Below are positions 24,838 through 33,584 of a stretch of DNA of 64,000 nucleotides, in pieces. Numbering within the stretch: the stretch's first letter is position 1; the number at the start of each line of letters is the position of its first letter. Position numbers and translations under genes: made by a program. A model generated the notes under the pieces. The model had not been told where the DNA came from. It ran no database searches and was given only the letters and a program-made list of their open reading frames with translations. This DNA is from Candidatus Peribacteria bacterium RIFCSPHIGHO2_01_FULL_51_35 (GTDB lineage: Bacteria > Patescibacteriota > Gracilibacteria > Peribacterales > Peribacteraceae). The stretch covers positions 22,564 through 86,563 of the forward strand of contig MFXP01000002.1 in the NCBI GenBank assembly GCA_001787535.1, given 5' to 3'.

Positions 24838-26034
24838 TTACTCTGCAGTTCTGACCACATACAGTACACCTGCCTTGTCATCCGAAATCAGCATTTCTCC
24901 TTTTGCCGTAAATCCGACCCCAACCGGCCGTCCCCAACTGCTTCCATCGGGCAGAAGCCATCCTGTGATGAAATCTTGCGGCTTGGGATCACGTTCCGAT
25001 GTATCAAACCAAATGATTTTGTAACCCGTCGGCACACTGCGATTCCATGAGCCATGCAGTGCGACAAATAATCCATTGCGATACATGCGAGGGAGATTGC
25101 TGCTTCCGGGAGCAAATGTGAGTCCGAGCGGTGCTGAGTGCGCTTGCATGACGTACGTCGGATCCTCTGTTTCATTCTCGCAGAACTCCGCACGCCCAGG
25201 ATACTCCGGTCCCGCGATGCCATTGCCATGGCAGTACGGCCACCCATAATGTTTGCCTTCTTCCACGACATCGATTTCTTCCGGCGGGACACCATCCCCT
25301 ATCAAGTCGCGCCCATTGTCCGTCGCCCAAAGCTGATCATCTTCAAAGACAAAACCGACGGCATTCCGTAATCCTTTTGCGATGACCTGTTCGCCTGTTC
25401 CATGCAGGTTATAGCGAAGGATTGCGGCGCGTTTTTCGTTTGATTCCTCGCAGAGGTTGCAGCTGCTGCCGACGGAAACATAGAGTTTGCCATCATGAAT
25501 CTGTACGGTGCGCGTTACATGACCGCCGCCCGAAGGGAGTCCGCGCACGAGGATTTCCTTCTCCAGATACGTGCCATCCACATGCACATTTCGATACACG
25601 ACGACTTGATGTTCTTCTCCCACGTAAAGATCCCCTTCATACCAATCGATTCCATGCGGACTGCGCAGGCCTTCATCCAAATAATTTTTACGATCGGAAA
25701 CACCATCGCCGTCTTCATCTTTCAGCACAAAAATATTTCCGGTGATGTCCGTGACGTACACCGTTCCGTCATCCGCAACATCGAAAAAACGCGGCTTTCC
25801 GAGACCCGTGGCAAACAGTTTTATTTCCAATCCTTCTGGAAGAGTGATCGATCGTCCATCCATCACTTCTTGTTTCACAAAACCACCGGTATCTGATGCG
25901 GATGCGGTCGAAGAAGATTCAGTCTCTTGTTCGTTCGTAGGAATTTCAATATCTGAAGTGCAGCCAAGAATGCTCATTGTGCCCACTAAAAGCAGTGCCA
26001 AAGGCAAAAGCGACATGTTTCGGATGGTCAACAT
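24838..26034 (-). CDS. PQQ-dependent sugar dehydrogenase-like lipoprotein (beta-propeller)
   Basis: 398 aa. Signal peptide with lipobox SILGC (Cys at about residue 25). The remainder matches the soluble glucose/sorbosone dehydrogenase propeller: LPEGLEIKLFATGLGKPRFFDVA, SPHGIDWYEGDLYVGE, SGGGHVTRTVQI, YVSVGSSCNLCEE, and a C-terminal HGSWNRSVPTGYKI. Such proteins oxidise sugars at the cell surface with PQQ, but many members have lost activity. A Cys-pair SSCNLCEE is present at the typical insertion site. TATACT (26048-26043) ends 8 nt before the ATG. Confidence 0.85.
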   Translation of the reverse strand: MLTIRNMSLLPLALLLVGTMSILGCTSDIEIPTNEQETESSSTASASDTGGFVKQEVMDGRSITLPEGLEIKLFATGLGKPRFFDVADDGTVYVTDITGNIFVLKDEDGDGVSDRKNYLDEGLRSPHGIDWYEGDLYVGEEHQVVVYRNVHVDGTYLEKEILVRGLPSGGGHVTRTVQIHDGKLYVSVGSSCNLCEESNEKRAAILRYNLHGTGEQVIAKGLRNAVGFVFEDDQLWATDNGRDLIGDGVPPEEIDVVEEGKHYGWPYCHGNGIAGPEYPGRAEFCENETEDPTYVMQAHSAPLGLTFAPGSSNLPRMYRNGLFVALHGSWNRSVPTGYKIIWFDTSERDPKPQDFITGWLLPDGSSWGRPVGVGFTAKGEMLISDDKAGVLYVVRTAE

Positions 26035-26065
26035 AGACGCACAGTATAAAGGATGCGCACAGGAT

Positions 26066-26776
26066 TTACATCCGGATACTCAACGGATTGAACGACGTGT
26101 GCGTATCGTAGTGGTCTTCTTGTTCGGATTTCTTCAAGAAGGACACGATGCCGTAGGTGACAGGCGTGAAGAGCACTTCTATCGCAACTTTGAAAATGTA
26201 ATTGGAGACAATCAGACTTACCGCGATTTCCCATGGGAACACTCCGAAGGCACATGCAATCGTGATGAATGCGACTGTGTCCAAACCCTGACCAATCAGC
26301 GTGGATCCGATGGTACGTATCCAAAGCTGCTTTCCTTTTTGAATCACTTTCATCTTTGCCAAGACAACGGAGTTCGCAAACTCGCCGACAAAATATGCAG
26401 AGAGACTCGCGATGATGATGCCGCCGGAGCTTATTCCGCCCAAGATGGCGGCAAATGCATCATCCCCTGCGTAGTCCAGCCACATGGCTTCGCCCGGCAT
26501 CCATCCGACGATGCCTAGTGTGATGCTCATCAGAAGCGATGCAGCAAAGCCGACCCAAATCACTCTGCGTGCTCGCGCGAATCCGTACACTTCTGTGAGC
26601 ACATCCGCGAAGATGTAACTTAAAGGAAAAAGCAATGTTCCGGCATCAAATGCCAGTGGCAGTACCCAGATTGATACTCCCCAATCCACAATTTTTGCAG
26701 AGGAAGCGATATTGCTGATGAGCAGGACGGCGACGAATGCGCCGAGCAGAACATCGTAGTAGCGGTAGGTTTTCAT
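26066..26776 (-). CDS. Queuosine precursor transporter (YhhQ family)
   Basis: 236 aa with about six membrane helices. Family features are FPLSYIFADVLTEVYGFARARRVIW near residues 55-75, GEFANSVVLAKMK and IRTIGSTLIGQGLDTVAFI. It imports preQ0/preQ1 or queuine for tRNA Q34 synthesis. The 277-aa track ORF reads backwards through tRNA-Pro, and the ATG at 26776 comes 19 nt after the tRNA CCA end. Shared transcription with the tRNA is therefore possible. Confidence 0.85.
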   Translation of the reverse strand: MKTYRYYDVLLGAFVAVLLISNIASSAKIVDWGVSIWVLPLAFDAGTLLFPLSYIFADVLTEVYGFARARRVIWVGFAASLLMSITLGIVGWMPGEAMWLDYAGDDAFAAILGGISSGGIIIASLSAYFVGEFANSVVLAKMKVIQKGKQLWIRTIGSTLIGQGLDTVAFITIACAFGVFPWEIAVSLIVSNYIFKVAIEVLFTPVTYGIVSFLKKSEQEDHYDTHTSFNPLSIRM

Positions 26777-26795
26777 TCGATAAAGTGGGTAAATC

Positions 26796-26872
26796 TGGTC
26801 GGGGCGGCGGGACTTGAACTCGCGGCCTCCTGGTCCCAAACCAGGCGCTCTAGCCAACTGAGCTACGCCCCG
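26796..26872 (-). tRNA. tRNA-Pro (anticodon UGG)
   Basis: Acceptor CGGGGCG/CGCCCCG has the C1-G72 pair typical of bacterial tRNA-Pro. The anticodon arm CCTGG-TTTGGGA-CCAGG reads UGG. The T-arm loop TTCAAGT and an encoded CCA are present. All arms pair. Confidence 0.95.
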
Positions 26873-26926
26873 ATGATGTATTCGAAGTATAAACGACATT
26901 TTTGCTGATTGGTATAAGATTCATTC

Positions 26927-29062
26927 ATGCGCTGCACCGTCCTTACAGTTTCGCGCTCGCAGGGAATAGGATCGGGTTTAACGTACGACCCCGGGAACCT
27001 TTCTGTGAAGCCCGGAAGTTTTGTGCAAGTTCCGCTTCGCAATAAAATTGTGGATGGCATCGTGTTGGATGTTTTGCAGGATCATGAGAAAGAAGAATAC
27101 GATGTAAAGTCCATCAAAGAAATTTTTGGAGAGAGCCCCCTGCTGACAGAATCGCAGATCAAAACTGTTCGTTGGATGGCGGACTATTACTGCTGCACGG
27201 TTCGCGCAGCGTTGTCTGTCTGGCTCCCCTCCCCTCCTTGGGCAGCCCTGCTTCCGAAAGTTGTGACGCTGTGGAAACTCTCGAATACAAAAAGCATCGA
27301 TCAGATAAAAGGTAAGAAACAGATAGCCGTGCTCGAATTTTTGGAAAGCTCGGATGCAGTGACTGCAGCGACTATTCAAGAAGAAACAGGAGCCACGCTC
27401 ACGACTCTCAAAACTCTGGAGGAACGCGGATTTGTGAGCCAAATAAAAAAGCGAGAAGAAGTGGACCAAACACTGCCATCCATAAAGATCACGGAGCCAA
27501 CGCTCACAGAGTTGCAGCAGAATGCGTACGACAGTATTCGCTCTCAGCAGCTGCCATCACTTCTCTTTGGTATCACCGGAAGTGGAAAAACAGAAGTCTA
27601 CGCAAAGTTGATTGCCGATACTATTCGCGAGGGAAAGCAGGCAATTCTTCTGGTTCCGGAAATTCTGCTCACAGAAAACTGCATCGATCGCTTTCGCAGG
27701 TTACTCAATGCCGAACGCATTGCAGTCGTGCATAGCAAACTCACTCCGACAGAGCGAAGAGAAATTTGGAAGAACATTCATCGTGGAGCAATTTCACTCG
27801 TCATTGGTTCACGCAGTGCACTGTTCGCGTCGCTTCAACACCTTGGTCTTGTGATCTTGGATGAAGAGCATGAGTGGACATACAAGAACGAGCAAACACC
27901 GCGGTATCACGCACGGGAAACGGCAGAGGCACTGTGCAGGTTTTCCAAAGCACGCCTTGTTCTTGGCTCTGCAACGCCATCGTTAGAGTCCTGGTCTCGT
28001 GCAAAAGCAGGACTCTATCATCTGGCCAGACTTCCCGAGCGCTACAAAAATCAGCCGCTTCCGAGTGTTCGGATTATCGATCTTGCAGATGTGAGTTTCG
28101 GACAGCTCTATCCTTTTTCTCCTCCACTCATTAAAGCAATGGAGGAACGGCTCGAACGAAAAGAGCAATCAGTTTTATTTTTAAATCGGCGTGGCATTGC
28201 GACAGCGCTCCTCTGCCTCAACTGCAGACGCAGAGTTGTGTCTCCTGAATCGCAATTGCCTTTCACGGTCCATGAGCGCCGCGATGGATCACAAATTCTT
28301 GTCGATCACAGCACAGGGCTCACTGCACAGGCTCCGAGCATGTGTCCGCACTGCAAATCGCCAAATTTAAGAGCAGTGGGAGCAGGCACGCAGCGCATCG
28401 AACACATTGTCGCGAAGCTCTTTCCCAAAGCCAGAATCCTCCGTGCAGACAGTGACACACTCACAAAGCCGGAAGAGATGCGCGAACTTCTGGATACCAT
28501 GAAACGCGGTGATGCCGATATTTTGCTCGGCACACAATCGGTCGTGAAAGGACTGGATCTCCCGAATGTCACACTCGCAGCAGTGGTGCTGGCAGATGTT
28601 GGTCTTTCCCTCCCTCACTTCCGCGCCGGTGAGCGAGTATTCCAGTTGCTCACACAACTTGTTGGCAGAAGCGGACGATCCAAACCCGGTGAAGTGATTA
28701 TTCAAACGTTTCGGCCCGAAGCCGAAGAAATACTCCGTGCTTCCCGTCACGAAGTGGAACCATATTTGGAACAAGAACTGCGACTCCGCCTGCATACGGG
28801 TTACCCGCCCGCTGTTTCCATGATTCGCTACATCGTGCGAGGGAATCAGCCGAAACACGATGCGGAAGCACTCGCTGCATCTATTTTGCTAAAAGCCAAA
28901 GACCAAAATCAGAGCCACGTGAAGGTCAGCTTCGGTCCCACGCTCATGAGTGGAGGCAAAGAATGGCATGTCCTTGTTCGCGGCTTACGTAAGGGCTTCC
29001 TGGATATTCCTCTTGAAGGAAAACAGATAGTGACAGACGTCGATCCGCTCGATTGCATATAA
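26927..29062 (+). CDS. priA: Primosomal protein N' (PriA helicase)
   Basis: 711 aa. An N-terminal 3' DNA-binding domain is followed by the superfamily 2 helicase core: Walker A GITGSGKTEVY, DEEH box VILDEEHEWTYK, and the motif III-VI region LVGSATPSLESW ... QLVGRSGR. It restarts stalled replication forks. The zinc region keeps only two CxxC pairs (LCLNCRRR and MCPHCKS), whereas typical PriA has four, so one of two zinc sites seems lost. TGGTATAAG ends 8 nt before the ATG. Confidence 0.94.
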   Translation: MRCTVLTVSRSQGIGSGLTYDPGNLSVKPGSFVQVPLRNKIVDGIVLDVLQDHEKEEYDVKSIKEIFGESPLLTESQIKTVRWMADYYCCTVRAALSVWLPSPPWAALLPKVVTLWKLSNTKSIDQIKGKKQIAVLEFLESSDAVTAATIQEETGATLTTLKTLEERGFVSQIKKREEVDQTLPSIKITEPTLTELQQNAYDSIRSQQLPSLLFGITGSGKTEVYAKLIADTIREGKQAILLVPEILLTENCIDRFRRLLNAERIAVVHSKLTPTERREIWKNIHRGAISLVIGSRSALFASLQHLGLVILDEEHEWTYKNEQTPRYHARETAEALCRFSKARLVLGSATPSLESWSRAKAGLYHLARLPERYKNQPLPSVRIIDLADVSFGQLYPFSPPLIKAMEERLERKEQSVLFLNRRGIATALLCLNCRRRVVSPESQLPFTVHERRDGSQILVDHSTGLTAQAPSMCPHCKSPNLRAVGAGTQRIEHIVAKLFPKARILRADSDTLTKPEEMRELLDTMKRGDADILLGTQSVVKGLDLPNVTLAAVVLADVGLSLPHFRAGERVFQLLTQLVGRSGRSKPGEVIIQTFRPEAEEILRASRHEVEPYLEQELRLRLHTGYPPAVSMIRYIVRGNQPKHDAEALAASILLKAKDQNQSHVKVSFGPTLMSGGKEWHVLVRGLRKGFLDIPLEGKQIVTDVDPLDCI

Positions 29063-29154
29063 ACAAGCATTCGGTTTTCTTCATCTGTAAAGCACAGTCG
29101 GGTTTTTTGAAGAAAATCAGCGGTATCATGCTAAATAATTCCTCCCCTCCCCTC

Positions 29155-29760
29155 ATGAAGAATCTTCACGTTCAGAAATATTTGGCAGAAGTCCTTGGTG
29201 CATTTGCACTCACGCTGGCCGTCTGGCTCAGTATCGGGTTCACGATGCCATTGGCAACGCCGGTCGCTGCTGCACTCGTCCTGGGACTCTTCGTCTACAC
29301 CGTGGGTCACGTGAGTGGAGCGCACTTGAACCCGGCAGTCACGCTTGGGCTCATGAGCGTCAAGAAAATTTCGGTGCAGGATGGACTCCTCTACATCATC
29401 TCACAGTGCGTTGGTGGTGTCGCCGCAATGGTCTTGGGACGTTTGGTCACAGGAGAAGTTGTCCGCGTCACTGCGACAACCAGTTTGAATGTTGGTCTTG
29501 CGGAAGCAGTAGGTGCCTTTATCCTTGCCTTTGGCGTCTGCTCCGTTGTCTACAAGAAAGTGCAACCGGCAACGTCCGGCTTGGTGATCGGTGGATCTTT
29601 ATTGCTTGGCATTTACTTGGCATCTGCTATGAGCAACGGGGTCATCAACCCGGCAGTGGCCATCGGCATTGGCTCACTGAATGTCATGTACATCCTGGGA
29701 CCGCTGCTCGGCGGCATACTGGGTGCACAAGCCTTTAAGTACCTTTCCGAGGAGAAATAG
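29155..29760 (+). CDS. Aquaporin/MIP-family channel
   Basis: 201 aa with six membrane helices and two half-helices carrying the NPA boxes SGAHLNPAVTLG and SNGVINPAVAIG. MIP channels pass water or small solutes such as glycerol. It is shorter than typical 230-280 aa members, with short loops. The ATG at 29155 is preceded by a pyrimidine-rich CCTCCCCTCCCCTC rather than a Shine-Dalgarno; ATG 29128 is possible, and TATCAT at 29124 would then overlap it. The 3' end overlaps the convergent trmL-like gene by 26 nt. Confidence 0.88.
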   Translation: MKNLHVQKYLAEVLGAFALTLAVWLSIGFTMPLATPVAAALVLGLFVYTVGHVSGAHLNPAVTLGLMSVKKISVQDGLLYIISQCVGGVAAMVLGRLVTGEVVRVTATTSLNVGLAEAVGAFILAFGVCSVVYKKVQPATSGLVIGGSLLLGIYLASAMSNGVINPAVAIGIGSLNVMYILGPLLGGILGAQAFKYLSEEK

Positions 29761-30211
29761 ATCGCAGTTGATGCAGAGCGATTCCCGCTGCCACAGCCAC
29801 GTTCAACGATTCCTTTTTACCAAGCATCGGGATCATGACGGTTTCGTCGACTATCGAAAGCACATTCTCCGGAACGCCTATCAGCTCATGACCGACAATC
29901 AAGCATATTTTCTCATGCGGTTGAAATGATTCGATTTCCTTAGCATCCGCTGTCAGTTCCAGCGCTACCAGTTGCCAGCCTTCTTTTTTGAGTTCCAGAA
30001 GTATAGGGACAGGGTCCTCAAACTTCTCCCATGGGATAAATTCTTCTGCGCCCAATGCGGTCTTTGTGATCTCCTTGCGAGGCGGAGTGCCTGTGTACCC
30101 CGTTAAATACATCCTCTCCACGTTCATAGCATCCGCAGTGCGAAAGAAGGAACCGACATTCCAGAGAGAGCGGACATTATGAGCCAACAGTCTTATACTT
30201 CTAGTTTTCAT
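29735..30211 (-). CDS. SpoU/TrmH-family RNA 2'-O-methyltransferase (TrmL-like)
   Basis: 158 aa from the ATG at 30211, the size of the SPOUT core alone. SPOUT knot motifs: NVRSLWNVGSFFRTADA (motif 1), CLIVGHELIGVPENVL (motif 2) and IPMLGKKESLNVAVAAGIAL (motif 3). It transfers methyl from SAM to a ribose 2'-OH in tRNA or rRNA. The longer track start at 30235 lies in a palindromic repeat and is rejected. Confidence 0.88.
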   Translation of the reverse strand: MKTRSIRLLAHNVRSLWNVGSFFRTADAMNVERMYLTGYTGTPPRKEITKTALGAEEFIPWEKFEDPVPILLELKKEGWQLVALELTADAKEIESFQPHEKICLIVGHELIGVPENVLSIVDETVMIPMLGKKESLNVAVAAGIALHQLRSISPRKGT

Positions 30212-30218
30212 GTATTTC

Positions 30219-30306
30219 AATGGAATAAATTCCATTACTTCTTGGAGCGTTACCCCGGCACTTAAGTGCCGGGGTAACGCGATGAATGAGGGCGAATTTA
30301 TTCGCC
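30219..30306. repeat. Three-part palindromic composite element, copy 1
   Basis: Three inverted repeats in a row: AATGGAAT-AA-ATTCCATT, then CGTTACCCCGGCACTT/AAGTGCCGGGGTAACG (perfect), then GGCGAATT/TATTCGCC after GATGAATGA. The same three-part order occurs at 59270-59356. It fills the purQ-trmL gap. Confidence 0.8.
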
Positions 30307-31572
30307 TTAGTGCATTCTTTCCAGTGTGCTGGCATGCGGGTTTGCGAAGATTTCCAGAAGCTCTGCTTTCGCGAGATCAGATTCCGATACGTTATGCATG
30401 GTGTAACACACTCCCGTCTCGCTTCCGTGGCCAAAACTTCCTGCTCCCGTATCAGGAACATCGCGCCGCAGTAAAGAGATGCCTTCGAAGGCATCTGCAT
30501 CAGATACTTCTGCTTTCTTCTGCTGTGCATTCCAACGGAGCACTTTGCCATCTTTTTTGATGAATGCGCGTTCTTTGTTCGGATTAAAGACGGCAATATT
30601 GGAGAAAATATAATCGAGCGCATCGCTCTGTAGAGAAATGTATTTCCACTGCTTGAGCTTTAAGCGGGGAGCAATCCTCTTGGCAGCCTGTTCCACCGTG
30701 CGTTCCTCATTATTCACGATGATCGTGTCGATAAAGATTTCAGTGGATTTCGATTTTCTGTTTCCTAGTGAATATTTCCCCTGAGGAGCGGGCATACTTG
30801 CCCGCGAGTCGCGGCCAGGTATGGCCGCTCCTCTTCGAGGAGTTGAGAACCACTGTTTTAGTGAATCAAAATACGGTTTTCCTCCAGGAGTCCGTTCCGG
30901 GTGCGGCATAAGCGCAACAACATTGCCCGCAGGATTGCAGATGCCCGCGATGGCAAACAGAGACCCGTTCGGTGTCACGATGGGATCTGTGGATACATTC
31001 CCCTCCGCATCACAGTACGAAAATGCAATTTGATCATTCTTCTTCAGCTCATCGATCATGTCCTTATCTTTGGTCGTGAATCGTCCTTCACCGTGCGCCA
31101 TGGGAAGATGCATGATGCCCTCAAAAAAGGCAGTCGCACAGCGCCCCGGCTTGCATGTTCGCTTGATCCATACCCATTCATTGAGGAAACCCACCGCCTC
31201 CGATCCCCTCTCGGTTTCTATGACATTGCGTGCCAAACACATGCGAAGACCGGCATCCAGCGGAATCAAACCGCTTTCGACAAGGATCTGTGCTCCATTG
31301 CAGTTGCCGATGATTGCTTTGCCTGCGGTGGATTCCTCATGGAGAAATTGCATCAAAGAATCACGTGCTGCCACCATGCCACTCCTGCCGCGGTCTTCGT
31401 AGGAAAATCCCCCGGGTACAAAATAGCCATCGACATCTTTTAACTTCGATCGATCATCATTCCACCGGAAAAAGCGTGCCTCCATTCCGCTGTCTTTGAT
31501 GGCACGCAGGGACTCCACTTCACAGTTGTTGCCGGGGAAAGAAAGGACTGCGATAATTGGTCTTTTATTCAT
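30307..31572 (-). CDS. purQ: Phosphoribosylformylglycinamidine synthase glutaminase (PurQ) with extra C-terminal domain
   Basis: 421 aa from the ATG at 31572 (TGTTACAAT ends 6 nt upstream). Residues 1-255 are PurQ: IIAVLSFPGNNCEVE, FVPGGFSYEDRGRSG, nucleophile GNCNGAQILVESG and C-terminal LMPHPERTPGGKPYF. It supplies ammonia to PurL in purine synthesis. Residues 256-282 come from an inserted palindrome (PRRGAAIPGRDSRASMPAPQ). Residues about 290-421 form a domain I do not recognise; it has no PurS look. The normal PurQ ends near 225-260, so the tail is an addition. No purL or purS is in the window. Confidence 0.88.
   Translation of the reverse strand: MNKRPIIAVLSFPGNNCEVESLRAIKDSGMEARFFRWNDDRSKLKDVDGYFVPGGFSYEDRGRSGMVAARDSLMQFLHEESTAGKAIIGNCNGAQILVESGLIPLDAGLRMCLARNVIETERGSEAVGFLNEWVWIKRTCKPGRCATAFFEGIMHLPMAHGEGRFTTKDKDMIDELKKNDQIAFSYCDAEGNVSTDPIVTPNGSLFAIAGICNPAGNVVALMPHPERTPGGKPYFDSLKQWFSTPRRGAAIPGRDSRASMPAPQGKYSLGNRKSKSTEIFIDTIIVNNEERTVEQAAKRIAPRLKLKQWKYISLQSDALDYIFSNIAVFNPNKERAFIKKDGKVLRWNAQQKKAEVSDADAFEGISLLRRDVPDTGAGSFGHGSETGVCYTMHNVSESDLAKAELLEIFANPHASTLERMH
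30783..30833. repeat. Palindromic element inserted in frame within purQ
   Basis: GAGGAGCGGGCATACTTGCCCGCG followed by AGT and CGCGGCCAGGTATGGCCGCTCCTC forms two back-to-back hairpins with complementary outer ends. The 51 nt keep the reading frame and encode the linker between the glutaminase and the C-terminal domain. Confidence 0.75.
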
Positions 31573-31593
31573 GAAATAATTGTAACATGAATA

Positions 31594-31662
31594 AATGACC
31601 AATGACGCAATGACCAATGACCAACACTATCTTGGTCATTGGGATCTGGTCATTGGTCATTA
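31594..31662. repeat. Hairpin built of 7-nt units (AATGACC), upstream of purQ and after frr
   Basis: AATGACC-AATGACG-C-AATGACC-AATGACC, then TTGGTCATTGGGATCTGGTCATTGGTCATT. Thirty nt match the 9160-9233 element in reverse complement. It lies between the frr stop and the purQ promoter. Confidence 0.75.
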
Positions 31663-31670
31663 TATGGTAC

Positions 31671-32213
31671 CTATATGGTCATAATCTCCTGCTCCTTCTT
31701 CTTCGCCGTTTCCGCAATCTTCGCGTTGAACTCATCCACGTCTTTCTGCAGCTGTTCCAAGAGCGTTTCACGGACATCTTCATCCTTTTCCGGCTTGATG
31801 GCATCGTGCGCTTCCTGGCGGTTCTTGCGTATGGAAATACGTGCTTCCTCCGCCAGTTGATGCACCACTTTGGAGAGCTGTACTCTCCGCTCCTCCGTCA
31901 TTGGCTGAAAATTCAAACGAATGAGTACTCCATCGTTCACGGGATTTGCTCCAACATTGGCCGCTTGCAGCGCTTTTTCCACGTTTGCCAGCACAGATCT
32001 GTCCCACGGCTGCACTGCAATGGACCGCGCATCCGTCACGCTGATGCCCGCAAGGGATTTGAGCGGTTGTCTCTGCCCGTATGCTTCCACGTCAACGTTT
32101 TCGATCAACGCCGCGTTGGCTCTGCCTGTTTGCAATTTTGCATACTCGTTCAGTAAATAGTGCAGAACGCTTTCTGCTGATGCGCGAAATTGTGCGACGC
32201 GAGGATTGTTCAT
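31671..32213 (-). CDS. frr: Ribosome recycling factor
   Basis: 180 aa, normal length. Domain I helices contain LQTGRANAALIENVDVEAYG and the C-terminal helix RKNRQEAHDAIKPEKDEDVRE. Domain II has LKSLAGISVTDARSIAVQPWD. It splits post-termination ribosomes with EF-G. It is the third gene of the DUF4870-pyrH-frr run, 15 nt after the pyrH stop. Its leader TCTCCTCTCTCTT is pyrimidine-rich with no Shine-Dalgarno. Confidence 0.95.
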   Translation of the reverse strand: MNNPRVAQFRASAESVLHYLLNEYAKLQTGRANAALIENVDVEAYGQRQPLKSLAGISVTDARSIAVQPWDRSVLANVEKALQAANVGANPVNDGVLIRLNFQPMTEERRVQLSKVVHQLAEEARISIRKNRQEAHDAIKPEKDEDVRETLLEQLQKDVDEFNAKIAETAKKKEQEIMTI

Positions 32214-32228
32214 AAGAGAGAGGAGAAA

Positions 32229-32936
32229 TTATCCGTGGACGTGAGTGCCTATTTTCTCACCAAGAGCCGCTTTCAGCAAGGAGCCCTGCTTCAAAAAGTT
32301 AAAAACGATGATCGGCAGGTTTTGATCCTGACAAAGGCTGAATGCCGCTTGATCCATGATTTCCAGATGCTTCTCCAATGCTTCTTTGTACGTCACAGAA
32401 TCATATTTTACCGCGTCCTTGTGCTTATTCGGGTCTTTATCGTAGATGCCATCTACGTTTGTGGCTTTGAGAACGACATCGCACGAAAGTTCCAGTGCAC
32501 GGAGCGCGGCGGCGGAATCCGTCGTGAAGTAGGGATTTCCTGTGCCACCTGCGCAAATCACAATTCTTCCTTTGTCCAAGTGACGGAGCGCACGACGTTT
32601 AATGAAAGGCTCCGCAAGTTGCGGCATGTTGATGGCGGAGAGCACACGTGTTTCGGCTCCCAAGGAATCCAATGCAGCCTGGAGTGCAACGCTGTTCATA
32701 ACGGTCGCCAGCATGCCCATGGCATCCGAAACCGTCCGCTCGATGCCGTTTTCCTTTGTATCGCGGTAGCGCCAAATATTTCCTCCGCCAACGACAATCA
32801 CAAGCTCGATGCCCTTCTTCGAAACTTCCATGATTTGTTTTGCAGTATCCAAGAATGCCTTTCGGTGGATGCCGTACTCATGTTCTCCGGAAAACACTTC
32901 GCCGGAAAGTTTCAACATGATGCGTTTGAATTTCAT
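32229..32936 (-). CDS. pyrH: Uridylate kinase
   Basis: 235 aa, amino-acid-kinase fold typical of bacterial UMP kinase. Motifs: IMLKLSGEVF at the N-terminus, VIVVGGGNIWR, DAMGMLATVMN, CAGGTGNPYFTTDSAAALRA and KATNVDGIYDKDP. It converts UMP to UDP. It overlaps the upstream gene by 4 nt and is followed by frr, the classic pyrH-frr order. Confidence 0.96.
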   Translation of the reverse strand: MKFKRIMLKLSGEVFSGEHEYGIHRKAFLDTAKQIMEVSKKGIELVIVVGGGNIWRYRDTKENGIERTVSDAMGMLATVMNSVALQAALDSLGAETRVLSAINMPQLAEPFIKRRALRHLDKGRIVICAGGTGNPYFTTDSAAALRALELSCDVVLKATNVDGIYDKDPNKHKDAVKYDSVTYKEALEKHLEIMDQAAFSLCQDQNLPIIVFNFLKQGSLLKAALGEKIGTHVHG

Positions 32937-33439
32937 ATGGTTGGGGGAGAAGGCGGATTTGGTGCGATGTGTTCTTTTTCAACCGCTTTCGCAACTTTGC
33001 CTGCACGCTTGAAAAACTTTTTAAGCGCAGTCACCAGTTGCGCGACTGCATGTACCAAATCATGCCACGTCCCTTTAAGCGTCTTCTCTCCTCTGGAAAG
33101 AGGCCCGACGAACGGAACATCCTTCTTCTTGCCCTGCGCAGCATTGATGAAGCCAATGACCATGCCCGCGAGCACGATCAATTCCAGAAAGCGGGAGAAG
33201 TAATCAAATGGAATGAACCAGATAAGCACGGTGAGCCCGAACAGGATCATCGCCTGCTTTGCATGAAAGCGGACGAATGGAGAATCTTTTTTCAAGAAAA
33301 ACACGACGACGGACATCACCCACAAATAGCTGAAGGCGGCGATGTCTTTGTTTTCGTCTACATCATGCTCCGGGGAGAGTGTCGGCTTTGGCACCTCTGC
33401 CGATGGCTCCTCTGTTGGCTCTGGAAAGGCATTGTCCAT
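32933..33439 (-). CDS. DUF4870/Tic20-like small membrane protein
   Basis: 168 aa from the ATG at 33439. A Pro/Glu-rich N-terminus is followed by two or three helices: IAAFSYLWVMSVVVFFLKKD, FVRFHAKQAMILFGLTVLIWF and FLELIVLAGMVIGFINAAQG. The FHAKQAMILF phrase is typical of DUF4870 proteins. The C-terminus is basic. TGGTATACT (33454-33449) ends 9 nt before the ATG. The longer track ORF reads into the tRNA-like fragment. First gene of the pyrH-frr operon. Confidence 0.75.
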   Translation of the reverse strand: MDNAFPEPTEEPSAEVPKPTLSPEHDVDENKDIAAFSYLWVMSVVVFFLKKDSPFVRFHAKQAMILFGLTVLIWFIPFDYFSRFLELIVLAGMVIGFINAAQGKKKDVPFVGPLSRGEKTLKGTWHDLVHAVAQLVTALKKFFKRAGKVAKAVEKEHIAPNPPSPPTI

Positions 33440-33514
33440 ATCTAAGAAAGTATACCATAAAACGCTTCGCTGAACCAAGGTAAGGCTGCAGAAAGACCTC
33501 AATGAAAAGCCGAA

Positions 33515-33584
33515 TGGTACCCCCGGCAGGAATTGAACCTGCGGCCAACCCCGCGCTAAACGCGGGCCTGCTCTAACCACCGAG
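33515..33584 (-). pseudogene. tRNA-like 3' fragment with palindromic anticodon arm
   Basis: The T arm, acceptor 3' strand and CCA (TTGGCCGCAGGTTCAATTCC, then TGCCGGGGGTACCA) are the same as in tRNA-Arg at 33800. The 5' acceptor strand is missing and replaced by the GIY-YIG coding end. The anticodon arm is replaced by CCCGCG-TTTAG-CGCGGG. It is 4 nt too long for a normal arm, so it is not a working tRNA. Confidence 0.7.

Noticed and set aside
26776-26899. N-terminal extension GVAQLARAPGLGPGG of the YhhQ gene
   Set aside because: It is the translation of tRNA-Pro; the family N-terminus starts at 26776.
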